A DNA stretch of 64,000 nucleotides, taken from the NCBI RefSeq assembly GCF_947500795.1, contig NZ_CANMTE010000002.1, positions 544,258 through 608,257 on the forward strand, given 5' to 3'. Positions 42,480 to 50,834 of this stretch are shown here, one piece after another. Positions within the stretch are counted from its first letter, which is position 1. Each line of letters starts with the position of its first letter. Both the position numbers and the translations under genes were made by a program. Origin of the DNA: an uncultured Gelidibacter sp. GTDB lineage: Bacteria > Bacteroidota > Bacteroidia > Flavobacteriales > Flavobacteriaceae. The notes under the pieces are model-generated. The model was not told the DNA's origin, did no database searches, and was given only the letters and a program-made list of their open reading frames with translations.

Positions 42480-42944
42480 CTACAATTTTAGATAAACGTA
42501 TTTTTTGTCATAATCTATAACGGCTTTCGCCTTCTTCAATATGTCGGCACCAATAATACCGTCCACAGGTTTTGCATTATGATGTATGAGGGCGGTGTTG
42601 ACGTGTGATAAGTTGAAAAGGACTAACGCTACCTTATCCTTTTTCCATTTGCCTATTTTGAGCTTATTTTTTTTGGATAGTTGGGTTAACATGTCTGTGG
42701 CCCCAGCTCCAGCAGCTTTAACATTAGAATCTTTGGCTTTTAATTTAAATGTTTCAATCCCTTCAAATCCTACGCAAGAGTTGGAAGCGCCGGTATCTAA
42801 TATAAATAATCCCTTTACACCATTAATGGTAGCTTTTATTTCAAAATGATTGGTTTTGGTGAGCTTCAGTTTGATTTTTGTATACCCTTTTTCTAAAAGA
42901 AAGTCTTTGAGGTTGGTGGGGTTGTGGTCAATTTTTTCTATCAT
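42480..42944 (-). CDS. Retropepsin-like aspartic protease
   Basis: The ATG at 42944 gives 154 residues. The single catalytic motif LFILDTGASNSCVG and the downstream VDGIIGADILKK are typical of the clan AA retropepsin-like family (PF13650/PF13975), which acts as a dimer. No signal peptide is present, so it is probably cytoplasmic. A TTG start 57 nt upstream would add a Cys-rich tail and is less likely. Substrate unknown. It lies upstream of the response regulator, in the same direction. Confidence 0.8.
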   Translation of the reverse strand: MIEKIDHNPTNLKDFLLEKGYTKIKLKLTKTNHFEIKATINGVKGLFILDTGASNSCVGFEGIETFKLKAKDSNVKAAGAGATDMLTQLSKKNKLKIGKWKKDKVALVLFNLSHVNTALIHHNAKPVDGIIGADILKKAKAVIDYDKKYVYLKL

Positions 42945-43176
42945 CGTACAATTTCGTTTTATAACCCTAAAAATAGTACAATTATGGGTGCAACTTCCCA
43001 ATAAAAATATAAATAGGGTGTTTTGGGATTTTCAATAGAAATCAGAATGGTGCCTAATAGTAGGTCGAAATTCCGAAGGAGGTTATGAGGAATTGGGGTT
43101 TACAACAGGTGAATTATACAGGCTCTAATTTAAAACTCTCTCTTATATTAAATGCAAATATTTGTAAAAGAACCTA

Positions 43177-43184
43177 TACTTTTG
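43177..43184 (+). promoter_or_regulatory. -7 box of tatD, 4 nt before the ATG
   Basis: TACTTTTG fits TAnnTTTG, and the ATG follows after CAAA. No TTG lies at 19-21 nt, so the promoter is weaker than the other leaderless-type examples. Confidence 0.5.
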
Positions 43185-43188
43185 CAAA

Positions 43189-43956
43189 ATGATTATTACA
43201 GATACCCATACCCATTTATATAGTGACGCTTTTAATGACGATCGGAAAGCGATGATTGAACGCGCCATTGAAGCCAATGTCACTCGTTTTTTTATACCTG
43301 CAATCGATTCTTCATATACAGAAGCTATGTTCCAATTGGAAGCTGATTTCCCTGAATATGTGCATTTGATGACAGGTTTGCATCCTACATCTGTAAAGGA
43401 AACTTATAAAGCGGAATTAAGCCATGTTGAAGAACTGCTTTCAAAGCGGAAATTCGTCGCTATTGGTGAAATTGGTATCGATTTATATTGGGATAAATCG
43501 ACATTAGGGATTCAGCAAGAAGCCTTCAAGCATCAAATTAAATTAGCGAAACAATACCAATTACCTATTGTAATCCATTGTCGCGATGCTTTTGATGAGG
43601 TGTTTGACGTTTTGGAATCGGAAAAATCTGATGATTTATTCGGTATTTTCCATTGCTTTACTGGCGATTTAGAACAAGCAAAACGAGCTATTTCTTATAA
43701 TATGAAATTGGGTATTGGCGGTGTCGTAACGTTCAAGAATGGCGGGGTTGATAAATTTTTGGGTGAAATAGATCTCAAACATATTGTTCTTGAAACCGAT
43801 TCCCCTTATTTAGCGCCCACACCATTTAGAGGGAAACGCAATGAAAGTTCATACATTATAAAGGTGTTAGAGAAACTATCGGACATCTATAATGTATCGC
43901 AAGAAAAGATTGCCGACATTACCACTGAAAATTCTAAAGCCATTTTTAAAATTTAA
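43189..43956 (+). CDS. tatD: TatD family metal-dependent hydrolase
   Basis: 255 residues, TIM-barrel hydrolase with metal ligands in DTHTHLYSDAF (residues 4-14), the Glu of GEIGIDLYWD near 92, HCRDAF near 127, HCFTG near 152 and ETDSPYLAP near 203. Family members are DNases/exonucleases acting in DNA repair and degradation. The mRNA may be leaderless. The asparaginase gene follows 3 nt later. Confidence 0.92.
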   Translation: MIITDTHTHLYSDAFNDDRKAMIERAIEANVTRFFIPAIDSSYTEAMFQLEADFPEYVHLMTGLHPTSVKETYKAELSHVEELLSKRKFVAIGEIGIDLYWDKSTLGIQQEAFKHQIKLAKQYQLPIVIHCRDAFDEVFDVLESEKSDDLFGIFHCFTGDLEQAKRAISYNMKLGIGGVVTFKNGGVDKFLGEIDLKHIVLETDSPYLAPTPFRGKRNESSYIIKVLEKLSDIYNVSQEKIADITTENSKAIFKI

Positions 43957-43959
43957 GTT

Positions 43960-44991
43960 ATGTCCAACAAGCAACCCGACATCTTATTAATATATACAGG
44001 TGGTACCATTGGTATGATCAAACACGCCGAATCAGGTGCACTGAAAGCATTCGATTTTAGTAATTTGATTAAAAAAATACCGGAACTGAAGCTGTTGGAT
44101 TGTCAGATAACAACCTATTCTTTTGAAGAACCTATAGATTCATCTAATATGAATCCACAATATTGGATCCAGATTGCGGAAGTTATCGAGAATAATTACT
44201 CTGCTTTTGATGGATTTGTGGTCTTACATGGTAGTGATACCATGAGCTATACCGCATCAGCGTTAAGCTTTATGCTGGAAAACCTGGCAAAACCCGTTAT
44301 TTTAACAGGATCTCAATTGCCAATTGGAGATTTGCGCACCGATGCTAAAGAAAACCTTATTACGTCCATCCAAATGGCGTCTTTGCAATACCAAGGCAAA
44401 CCCGTTATCAAAGAGGTTGGGCTTTATTTTGAATACAAGCTATACCGAGGCAATAGAACCACGAAAATCAACGCGGAGCATTTTGAAGCTTTTGAATCTT
44501 TAAATTATCCTGATTTAGCTGAATCGGGAGTGCATTTAAAGGTGTCTAAAGAGCATCTTTTTAAGCCCAACACGCGAAAAATATTTAAAGTTCATAAAAA
44601 TCTAGAGAACCATATCGCCTTAATAAAAATGTTTCCAGGTATTTCAAAACCGGTTTTGGAGTGCATGTTTTCTTCTCCTTATATTAAAGGTATTATTTTG
44701 GAAACCTATGGTGCAGGAAATACAACTACGGAAGATTGGTTTATAGAGCTTGTAAAAAGCACCATCAAAAAAGGTATTCCCGTGGTAAATGTAACCCAAT
44801 GTTCCGGCGGAAGTGTGAATATGGGGCAGTATGAAACGAGCTCACAATTGAAAAAAATGGGCGTTATTTCAGGAAAAGACATTACTACAGAGGCTGCAGT
44901 GACCAAATTAATGTACTTGTTGGGAGAAAAAATTTCGGCTAAAACGTTCAAAACCATATTTGAAACGTCTTTACGAGGAGAAATGTCTTAA
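43960..44991 (+). CDS. ansA: Type I (cytoplasmic) L-asparaginase
   Basis: 343 residues. It hydrolyses asparagine to aspartate and ammonia. The two active-site Thr motifs are YTGGTIGMI (residues 11-19) and VLHGSDTMSYTASAL near 87. No signal peptide, consistent with the cytoplasmic type. Begins 3 nt after tatD and so is in the same operon. Confidence 0.92.
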   Translation: MSNKQPDILLIYTGGTIGMIKHAESGALKAFDFSNLIKKIPELKLLDCQITTYSFEEPIDSSNMNPQYWIQIAEVIENNYSAFDGFVVLHGSDTMSYTASALSFMLENLAKPVILTGSQLPIGDLRTDAKENLITSIQMASLQYQGKPVIKEVGLYFEYKLYRGNRTTKINAEHFEAFESLNYPDLAESGVHLKVSKEHLFKPNTRKIFKVHKNLENHIALIKMFPGISKPVLECMFSSPYIKGIILETYGAGNTTTEDWFIELVKSTIKKGIPVVNVTQCSGGSVNMGQYETSSQLKKMGVISGKDITTEAAVTKLMYLLGEKISAKTFKTIFETSLRGEMS

Positions 44992-45063
44992 AATTAACGC
45001 TGAAAATTTTCTGACCTTAAAGATTTTTTCGTTATTTGGCACAGCAATTAAGTTCTAAATTTT

Positions 45064-45151
45064 AGAGAGGTGGCCGAGCGGTCGAAGGCGCACGCCTGGA
45101 AAGCGTGTATACGTCAAAAGCGTATCGAGGGTTCGAATCCCTTCCTCTCTG
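45064..45151 (+). tRNA. tRNA-Ser, anticodon GGA
   Basis: The 88-nt class II tRNA has acceptor AGAGAGG/CCTCTCT, anticodon loop CTGGAAA (GGA reads UCC/UCU), a long variable arm and T-loop GGTTCGAATCC. The discriminator G is followed by CA but not a full CCA. Confidence 0.95.
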
Positions 45152-45345
45152 CAATTAATTTTTAGTTTGCGGTTGTATTTAATAATTAGAGGCAACCTTT
45201 AGAATTGGAATTATATTGCGATGCCACGGTAGGTTTAAAGATTTGAGATATCAGTAAATCTCTTAGACTCTCCCGTATTTTTATTTTTTAATTGCAATTT
45301 TTTTATATCTTTAACACTTTAACTAATAAAATTAAGATCAGAACA

Positions 45346-46122
45346 ATGAAAAGACTATTTTCTATCCTAGCCATCGCAGGAATCATGGCTTTCGGAACTG
45401 TAAGTGCAAATAACTATGCAACTGCAGCATCAATGGCGACTACAACCGTTGCAACAGTAACTCAAGACGAGACTCCGGCTCAGGCTGAAGAACTTGGGTT
45501 TCATCAAGAATTAAAGAAACGTTTTATTGAAGGTGGCCCAGGCTTTATGGGTATTGTATTGCTTTGTTTAATTTTAGGACTTGCAATTGCCATTGAAAGA
45601 ATTATCTTTTTAAATTTATCTACTACAAACACTAAGAAATTAGTTCAAAATGTAGAAGATGCTTTACAATCAGGTGGAATCGAAGCTGCTAAAGAAGTTT
45701 GTAGAAATACAAAAGGTCCTGTTGCTTCAATCTACTACCAAGGTTTAGATAGAGCTGACGGCGATTTAGATGCTGCTGAGAAAGCTGTTGTTGCTTACGG
45801 TGGTGTTCAAATGGGTCAGTTAGAGAAAAACGTATCTTGGATTTCATTATTTATCGCATTGGCTCCAATGTTAGGGTTCATGGGTACTGTAATTGGTATG
45901 ATCCAAGCCTTCGATAAAATTGAAGCTGCTGGAGATATGCAACCTTCTCTTGTTGCGGGTGGTATTAAAGTAGCACTTTTAACAACGGTATTTGGTCTTA
46001 TTGTAGCTATTATTCTTCAAGTGTTTTACAACTACATCATTGCTAAAATTGATAGTATTGTAAATGACATGGAAGATGCATCTATCACATTGATGGATAT
46101 GCTCGTGAGATACAAAAAATAA
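45346..46122 (+). CDS. exbB: MotA/TolQ/ExbB proton channel family protein
   Basis: The start at 45346 gives 258 residues; the preceding 18 codons are leader-like. An N-terminal signal-like helix is followed by a Gln/Glu-rich linker, then three TM helices (GFMGIVLLCLILGLAIAIER; APMLGFMGTVIGMIQAF; LLTTVFGLIVAIILQVF). Together with ExbD it uses the proton gradient to drive TonB-dependent uptake, or possibly other envelope machines. First gene of a four-gene cluster. Confidence 0.9.
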   Translation: MKRLFSILAIAGIMAFGTVSANNYATAASMATTTVATVTQDETPAQAEELGFHQELKKRFIEGGPGFMGIVLLCLILGLAIAIERIIFLNLSTTNTKKLVQNVEDALQSGGIEAAKEVCRNTKGPVASIYYQGLDRADGDLDAAEKAVVAYGGVQMGQLEKNVSWISLFIALAPMLGFMGTVIGMIQAFDKIEAAGDMQPSLVAGGIKVALLTTVFGLIVAIILQVFYNYIIAKIDSIVNDMEDASITLMDMLVRYKK

Positions 46123-46143
46123 ACCGCACAATTAAAGAAAATT

Positions 46144-46596
46144 ATGAATTTACACAAAATATTAAAAATAGTAGCTGCGCTTCTGGGCCTTGCTGGTATC
46201 ATCTTTTTAGTGATGATTATCTCAAAGGGTGACGAAGCGATCAAAGCTGCAGCTCTTGATGGCGACAGTGCGATCATAGACCCAATGGCTTTTGTAACTT
46301 ACATTATTTTTGCACTGACTATAGCTTTCGTTCTGTTTTTTGTGGTGAAAAACTTGTTTACAAATACAAGTTCTTTAAAAAGCACGTTAATAGGAGTAGG
46401 AGCTTTTGCAGCAGTCTTAATAGTGGCTTACATGTTCTCTAGTGGAGATGATGCTGGTAAATACTTTTACAATGGCGTTCCTGCAACTGAAGGAGAGTCA
46501 CATATGGTAGGTGCAGGCCTTATAGCATTTTACATACTTATATGTGGTGCTGCAGCTGCAATGGCATTATCAGGAATCAAAAAAATAACTAAGTAA
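46144..46596 (+). CDS. Four-helix integral membrane protein of the ExbBD cluster
   Basis: 150 residues with four predicted TM helices (about 7-28, 51-70, 79-98 and 121-143) and short acidic loops (KGDEAI, SSGDDAGKYF). No catalytic motif. It lies 21 nt after exbB and 2 nt before exbD and is thus an operon member, probably an accessory subunit of the energiser complex. Function not established. Confidence 0.65.
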   Translation: MNLHKILKIVAALLGLAGIIFLVMIISKGDEAIKAAALDGDSAIIDPMAFVTYIIFALTIAFVLFFVVKNLFTNTSSLKSTLIGVGAFAAVLIVAYMFSSGDDAGKYFYNGVPATEGESHMVGAGLIAFYILICGAAAAMALSGIKKITK

Positions 46597-46598
46597 TT

Positions 46599-47201
46599 AT
46601 GGCAAAAAGATCAGCACCCGAAGTTAATGCAGGATCCATGGCTGATATTGCATTTTTGCTTCTTATCTTTTTCTTGGTCACAACGACTATTGAGACCGAT
46701 ACAGGTTTAAACAGAAAATTACCTCCGATTGATGACCAAGAGGTGGAACCACCGGTCATTAAGCAGAAGAATATCTTTACAGTTTTAATTAACGGAAAAA
46801 ATCAACTTATGGTTGAGGATGAGTTAATGGAGCTTAAAGATTTGAGAAAAGCTGCTGTTGAATTTTTAGACAACGGTGGTGGTGTTGGAGAGGATGGATG
46901 TACTTACTGTAAAGGTAAAAAAGATCCAAAATCATCTGACAACCCTGATAAGGCTATTATTTCATTGAAAAACGAGAGAGAAACAAAGTATTCTGTTTAT
47001 ATCTCTGTTCAAAATGAGTTGGTAGCAGCCTACAATCAGTTAAGAGATAGAAGAGCTATGGAGCTTTATGGAAAGACCTTGAAAGAAATGGAAGCTAATT
47101 ATGCTGATGTTAACTGGATAGGGAACAAGGAAACGCTTAAAGACAAAATCGAGAAGATTAAACTTGAGTATCCTCAAAAGCTATCAGAAGTTCAAAATTA
47201 A
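46599..47201 (+). CDS. exbD: ExbD/TolR family biopolymer transport protein, first copy
   Basis: 200 residues. The N-terminal part has the single TM helix preceded by NAGSMADIAFLLLIFFLV, whose Asp in the membrane is the proton-carrying residue. The periplasmic domain is longer than in E. coli ExbD (141) and has an insertion with CTYCKGK, a Cys pair usual for this Bacteroidota subgroup. Pairs with the following exbD as a heteromeric partner of ExbB. Confidence 0.9.
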   Translation: MAKRSAPEVNAGSMADIAFLLLIFFLVTTTIETDTGLNRKLPPIDDQEVEPPVIKQKNIFTVLINGKNQLMVEDELMELKDLRKAAVEFLDNGGGVGEDGCTYCKGKKDPKSSDNPDKAIISLKNERETKYSVYISVQNELVAAYNQLRDRRAMELYGKTLKEMEANYADVNWIGNKETLKDKIEKIKLEYPQKLSEVQN

Positions 47202-47218
47202 TTTAGAAAAAAAGCAAT

Positions 47219-47704
47219 ATGGCCAAATTTAATAAAAAGAAATCAGGCGATTTACCAGCAATATCAACAGCGTCTTTACCAGACATTGTATTTATGCTAT
47301 TGTTCTTTTTTATGGTGGCAACTACAATGCGTGATACGACGTTGAAGATTGAGAACAAATTACCGTTTGCAGATCAAATTGAGAAACTTGATAAAAAAGA
47401 TTTGGTAATGTATATTTATATTGGAAAACCTCAAGAAGCTTTCCAAGGTAAATACGGAAAAGAATCTCGTATTCAACTTAATGATAAGTTTGCTGATCTA
47501 TCTGAAATTAAAGCATTTATTGCTTCTGAAAGAGCCTCTAAAAGAGAAGAACTTGTCCCATTTTTGACAGTTGCTCTTAAAGTGGATCAAGATGCTAATA
47601 TGGGCTTGGTAGGTGATGTTAAGAAAGAACTTAGAAAAGAGAATGCATTAAAAATCAATTACACCACTAAAAAAGGTGATGTATTTGCAAATAAGAAGAA
47701 CTAA
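47219..47704 (+). CDS. exbD: ExbD/TolR family biopolymer transport protein, second copy
   Basis: 161 residues. STASLPDIVFMLLFFFMV contains the conserved membrane Asp. The periplasmic region is shorter than in the first copy and lacks the Cys pair. Two unequal ExbD paralogues next to one ExbB are typical of Bacteroidota. The operon ends at a strong terminator. Confidence 0.9.
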   Translation: MAKFNKKKSGDLPAISTASLPDIVFMLLFFFMVATTMRDTTLKIENKLPFADQIEKLDKKDLVMYIYIGKPQEAFQGKYGKESRIQLNDKFADLSEIKAFIASERASKREELVPFLTVALKVDQDANMGLVGDVKKELRKENALKINYTTKKGDVFANKKN

Positions 47705-47724
47705 AAATATTAGTTAAATAGTCT

Positions 47725-47756
47725 AAAAAGCACCCTATTCCAATAGGGTGCTTTTT
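47725..47756 (+). terminator. Intrinsic terminator of the exbB-exbD operon
   Basis: AAAAAGCACCCTATT pairs perfectly with AATAGGGTGCTTTTT; a T-run continues. Confidence 0.9.
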
Positions 47757-47863
47757 TATTTATATAAAGTTTGGTTGATCGTCTGAATTTATCGACGACA
47801 TTGACTTTATTCTCAGTAGGAATTCCTTTTTTTCTTGCGATGGATTTAATCAGGATTATAAAT

Positions 47864-47871
47864 TATATTTG
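47864..47871 (+). promoter_or_regulatory. -7 box of the PorT-like gene, 4 nt before the ATG
   Basis: TATATTTG, then TAAT, then ATG. TTG at 47835-47837 is 26 nt upstream, longer than usual. Confidence 0.55.
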
Positions 47872-47875
47872 TAAT

Positions 47876-48574
47876 ATGAAAAACGCTGTTTTTTTAATCC
47901 TATTCGCTTCCCTTTCGACTCTTATGTCGGCGCAACAGCCTACAGATTCTACTTTTGTTGATCACAACTACAGGGAAGATCAGTTTTATTTTTCTATAAC
48001 TTATAACCTCCTGGGTAAAGTACCTGATGACCTTAAGCAAAGTGGTTTTTCAAGTGGCATTCATTTTGGGGTCATTAGAGATATGCCTATCAATACGCGG
48101 CGGAATGTAGCCTTTGGTGTTGGTTTAGGTCTTTCTGCTAATTCGTACAATCAGAATATTCTGATTTCTGAAGGTGCGGATGGAAATTATGATTACCAAA
48201 TTATTGATGAGAGTGAGGTGACTTTTAAAAGAAACAAATTCACCACGTATACCTTAGAAGTACCTATAGAATACCGTTGGCGTACCTCTACTGCAAAGGA
48301 ATATAAGTTCTGGCGGATTTATACAGGTGTAAAGGTTGGGTATGTGTTTTATAATTCCTCAAAATTTATAGGGAGCGGTGATGATGTGAAACTCACCAAT
48401 ATCAGCGATATTAATCCACTACAATACGGACTAACATTAAGCGCAGGGTATTCCACTTGGAATTTTCATGTCTATTATGGCCTCAATTCCATTTTTAAGG
48501 ACACTGCACAGCTTGATGGAATGTCTGTGGATATGAATAGCATCAAAATAGGATTGATGTTTTACGTGCTTTAA
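47876..48574 (+). CDS. PorT-like outer-membrane beta-barrel protein
   Basis: The start at 47876 gives 232 residues with a signal peptide (cleavage near LMSAQQ). The barrel pattern YREDQFYFSITYNLL, followed by VPIEYRWRTSTAKEYKFWRIYTG, resembles PorT/SprT of the type IX secretion system. An upstream in-frame ATG (47771) would overlap the terminator region and lacks signal-peptide logic. The T9SS assignment is from recalled similarity only; a general porin-family label is safer if alignment fails. The mRNA is probably leaderless. Confidence 0.6.
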   Translation: MKNAVFLILFASLSTLMSAQQPTDSTFVDHNYREDQFYFSITYNLLGKVPDDLKQSGFSSGIHFGVIRDMPINTRRNVAFGVGLGLSANSYNQNILISEGADGNYDYQIIDESEVTFKRNKFTTYTLEVPIEYRWRTSTAKEYKFWRIYTGVKVGYVFYNSSKFIGSGDDVKLTNISDINPLQYGLTLSAGYSTWNFHVYYGLNSIFKDTAQLDGMSVDMNSIKIGLMFYVL

Positions 48575-48629
48575 TTCGCCGTTTAAACGATAATCTTTCA
48601 ATCTTACTTAATTACGATCAATCGGTTTT

Positions 48630-49238
48630 CTACAACCAATAATTCAATAAGATCAATTGCGGAAGCAATCCTACAAAGAAGCCAATAATCAATTCAATAG
48701 GGGTGTGTGCCTTTAGGTGTAATCTGGAAGTTGCAATAGCGCCTATGATGATACACATTAAAGCAATAGAGCCGTTGATGTTGATTTTGAAATGAATACT
48801 CAAAGCCACTGCGAACATAAAAAACCCGACACTTCCAATCATATGGATGCTTGCTTTGACTTTAAATATGGCCAAAAACAAACAGGCTAAAGTAGAGAAG
48901 AGGATGCCTAAAAAGAAGTAGTAAAGCTCAGGAATTTCCTCATAAGGCAAAACGCGAGTAAGAATTAAAGCTATAATAATCCCATTCAGCATTAAGGGCA
49001 AAATGCGTTCCCTGGTAGTTGCCAAATGTAAGGACTCTACTCTTTTCAATGTTTTTAGCAAGAAATAGAGGAGAATTGGTAAAATCAGCGTTAAAATAGT
49101 CACCGAAAACACCTTGGCCTTCATCACAGGATCTGGAATAAACCGTGGTGTTTTTGAAAAATAGAAAACCACCCCAAGTAAGGGCATGATCAATGGATGA
49201 AAGATATAAGAGATACTCTTTAAAAGATAGTGTATCAT
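48630..49238 (-). CDS. Integral membrane PAP2-like phosphatase family protein
   Basis: 202 residues, about six TM helices. Near the C-terminus SRLHLKAHTPIELIIGF matches the third PAP2 motif (SR-x5-H-x3-D/E). The first two motifs are poorly conserved, so catalytic activity is uncertain. It overlaps the end of rpoN by 4 nt (ATGA) and is therefore coupled to it, an association seen in other flavobacteria as I recall. Confidence 0.6.
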   Translation of the reverse strand: MIHYLLKSISYIFHPLIMPLLGVVFYFSKTPRFIPDPVMKAKVFSVTILTLILPILLYFLLKTLKRVESLHLATTRERILPLMLNGIIIALILTRVLPYEEIPELYYFFLGILFSTLACLFLAIFKVKASIHMIGSVGFFMFAVALSIHFKININGSIALMCIIIGAIATSRLHLKAHTPIELIIGFFVGLLPQLILLNYWL

Positions 49239-50695
49239 ATTTTTTTTCGTAATCGCGCTACAGGAATATCGAGTTGTTCTCTGTATTTGGCAACTGTACG
49301 TCGTGCAATAGGATATCCTTTTTCCAATAAAATAGTGGCTAATTTCTCGTCAGTAAGTGGTTTACGCTTATTTTCATCTTCAATAACCGTTTCGAGGATT
49401 TTCTTAATTTCTCGTGTAGAAACTTCTTCCCCTTGATCGTTGGTCATTGATTCTGAGAAAAACTCCTTAATCAATTTGGTGCCATAAGGCGTATCTACAT
49501 ATTTGCTATTGGCAACACGAGACACTGTTGAGACATCCATTTCAATCTCGTCAGCAATATCCTTTAAAATCATCGGTTTTAGCTTGCGCTCATCGCCCGT
49601 AAGGAAGTATTCCTTCTGATAGTGCATAATGGCGCTCATCGTTACAAATAAAGTCTGCTGACGCTGTTTAATGGCTTCAATGAACCATTTTGCGGCATCC
49701 AGCTTTTGTTTGATGAACATCACCGCATCCTTTTGCGATTTCGACTTGTCTTTGGCCTCCTTATAGCCTTTCATCATGTTGCTGTACTCTCGAGATACAT
49801 GCAGTTCTGGTGCATTTCTACCGTTTAAGGTAAGCTCCAATTCGCCATCTACAATTCTTATGGCAAAATCTGGTACAATATGTTCTACTATACGGTTGTT
49901 CCCTGAATAGGAACCGCCCGGTTTAGGATTTAAGCGCTCAATTTCATCAATAGCATCTTTGAGTTGCATTTCAGTGATATCGAACTTCTGAATCAGTTTT
50001 TTGTAGTGTTTCTTCGTGAATTGATCAAACGCGTTATCAATAATCTCAATCGCTAATTCCACATCCGGATTCTTCTCCTTACGATGCAATTGAATACTCA
50101 AACATTCTTGAAGATTACGCGCGCCAACTCCTGCAGGATCCAATTGATGGACCACATGAAGCACTTTTTCTATAGATTTTTCGTCAGTAAATACATTCTG
50201 GGTAAAAGCCAAATCATCAGTTATATCCGCTAATGAGCGTCTGATATAGCCACTTTCATCAACGCTGCCTACTAAAAATTCAGCAATATCGCGTTCATCA
50301 TCAGTCAACCTAAATGTGTTGAGCTGATTGGTTAAATATTGGGTAAATGAAGTGCCTGCCGCAAAAGGAATATCCTTATCCTCATCATCGGCACTATAGT
50401 TATTCGCCTGAGTTCTATAATCAGGAATATCATCATCACTTAAATACTCATCAACATTGATGTCTTCACCAATTTGTTCATTGTCTTCGTACTCGTCCTG
50501 AGTGTTGTCAAACTCGTCAAAATTATCGTCAAGTTCGTCCGATTCCTTTCCAGATTCCAAGGCCGGATTTTCTTCCATTTCCTGCTTTAAGCGCTGCTCA
50601 AATGCTTGCGTAGGCAACTGGATCAGCTTCATCAACTGAATTTGTTGCGGCGACAACTTTTGGGATAATTTGAACTGTAAATACTGCTTCAGCAT
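49235..50695 (-). CDS. rpoN: RNA polymerase sigma-54 factor
   Basis: 486 residues. Region I is Gln/Leu-rich (LSQKLSPQQIQLMKLIQLP), an acidic linker covers about 45-100, then the core-binding domain and helix-turn-helix follow. The RpoN box ARRTVAKYREQ near the C-terminus recognises the -24 element. No sigma-54 activator with an AAA domain is in this window. A hairpin at 50727-50763 lies upstream. Confidence 0.95.
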   Translation of the reverse strand: MLKQYLQFKLSQKLSPQQIQLMKLIQLPTQAFEQRLKQEMEENPALESGKESDELDDNFDEFDNTQDEYEDNEQIGEDINVDEYLSDDDIPDYRTQANNYSADDEDKDIPFAAGTSFTQYLTNQLNTFRLTDDERDIAEFLVGSVDESGYIRRSLADITDDLAFTQNVFTDEKSIEKVLHVVHQLDPAGVGARNLQECLSIQLHRKEKNPDVELAIEIIDNAFDQFTKKHYKKLIQKFDITEMQLKDAIDEIERLNPKPGGSYSGNNRIVEHIVPDFAIRIVDGELELTLNGRNAPELHVSREYSNMMKGYKEAKDKSKSQKDAVMFIKQKLDAAKWFIEAIKQRQQTLFVTMSAIMHYQKEYFLTGDERKLKPMILKDIADEIEMDVSTVSRVANSKYVDTPYGTKLIKEFFSESMTNDQGEEVSTREIKKILETVIEDENKRKPLTDEKLATILLEKGYPIARRTVAKYREQLDIPVARLRKKI

Positions 50696-50726
50696 ACGTA
50701 TAAAAGGATTTAATCTAAAAATAGAA

Positions 50727-50763
50727 AAAACAATCTATAAATGTAATAAATATAGATTGTTTT
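50727..50763 (-). terminator. Hairpin between asnS and rpoN
   Basis: AAAACAATCTATA pairs perfectly with TATAGATTGTTTT around an 11-nt loop, with a T-run on the minus strand. It should end asnS transcripts. Because it is 32 nt before rpoN, partial read-through may also feed rpoN; I see no good -7 box between them. Confidence 0.7.
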
Positions 50764-50834
50764 GTGAAAAAATTACGTTTTCAGACCTCGCGCTTCAATA
50801 GTTTAAAATTGACCTGTGAGGCGATGTATACTAA

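Noticed and set aside
43085..43192. A 35-codon open frame (plus strand) ending in an ATGA overlap with tatD, preceded by GGAGG
   Set aside because: The -7 box of tatD lies inside it, composition is not protein-like, and Bacteroidota rarely use Shine-Dalgarno signals. The overlap is probably chance.
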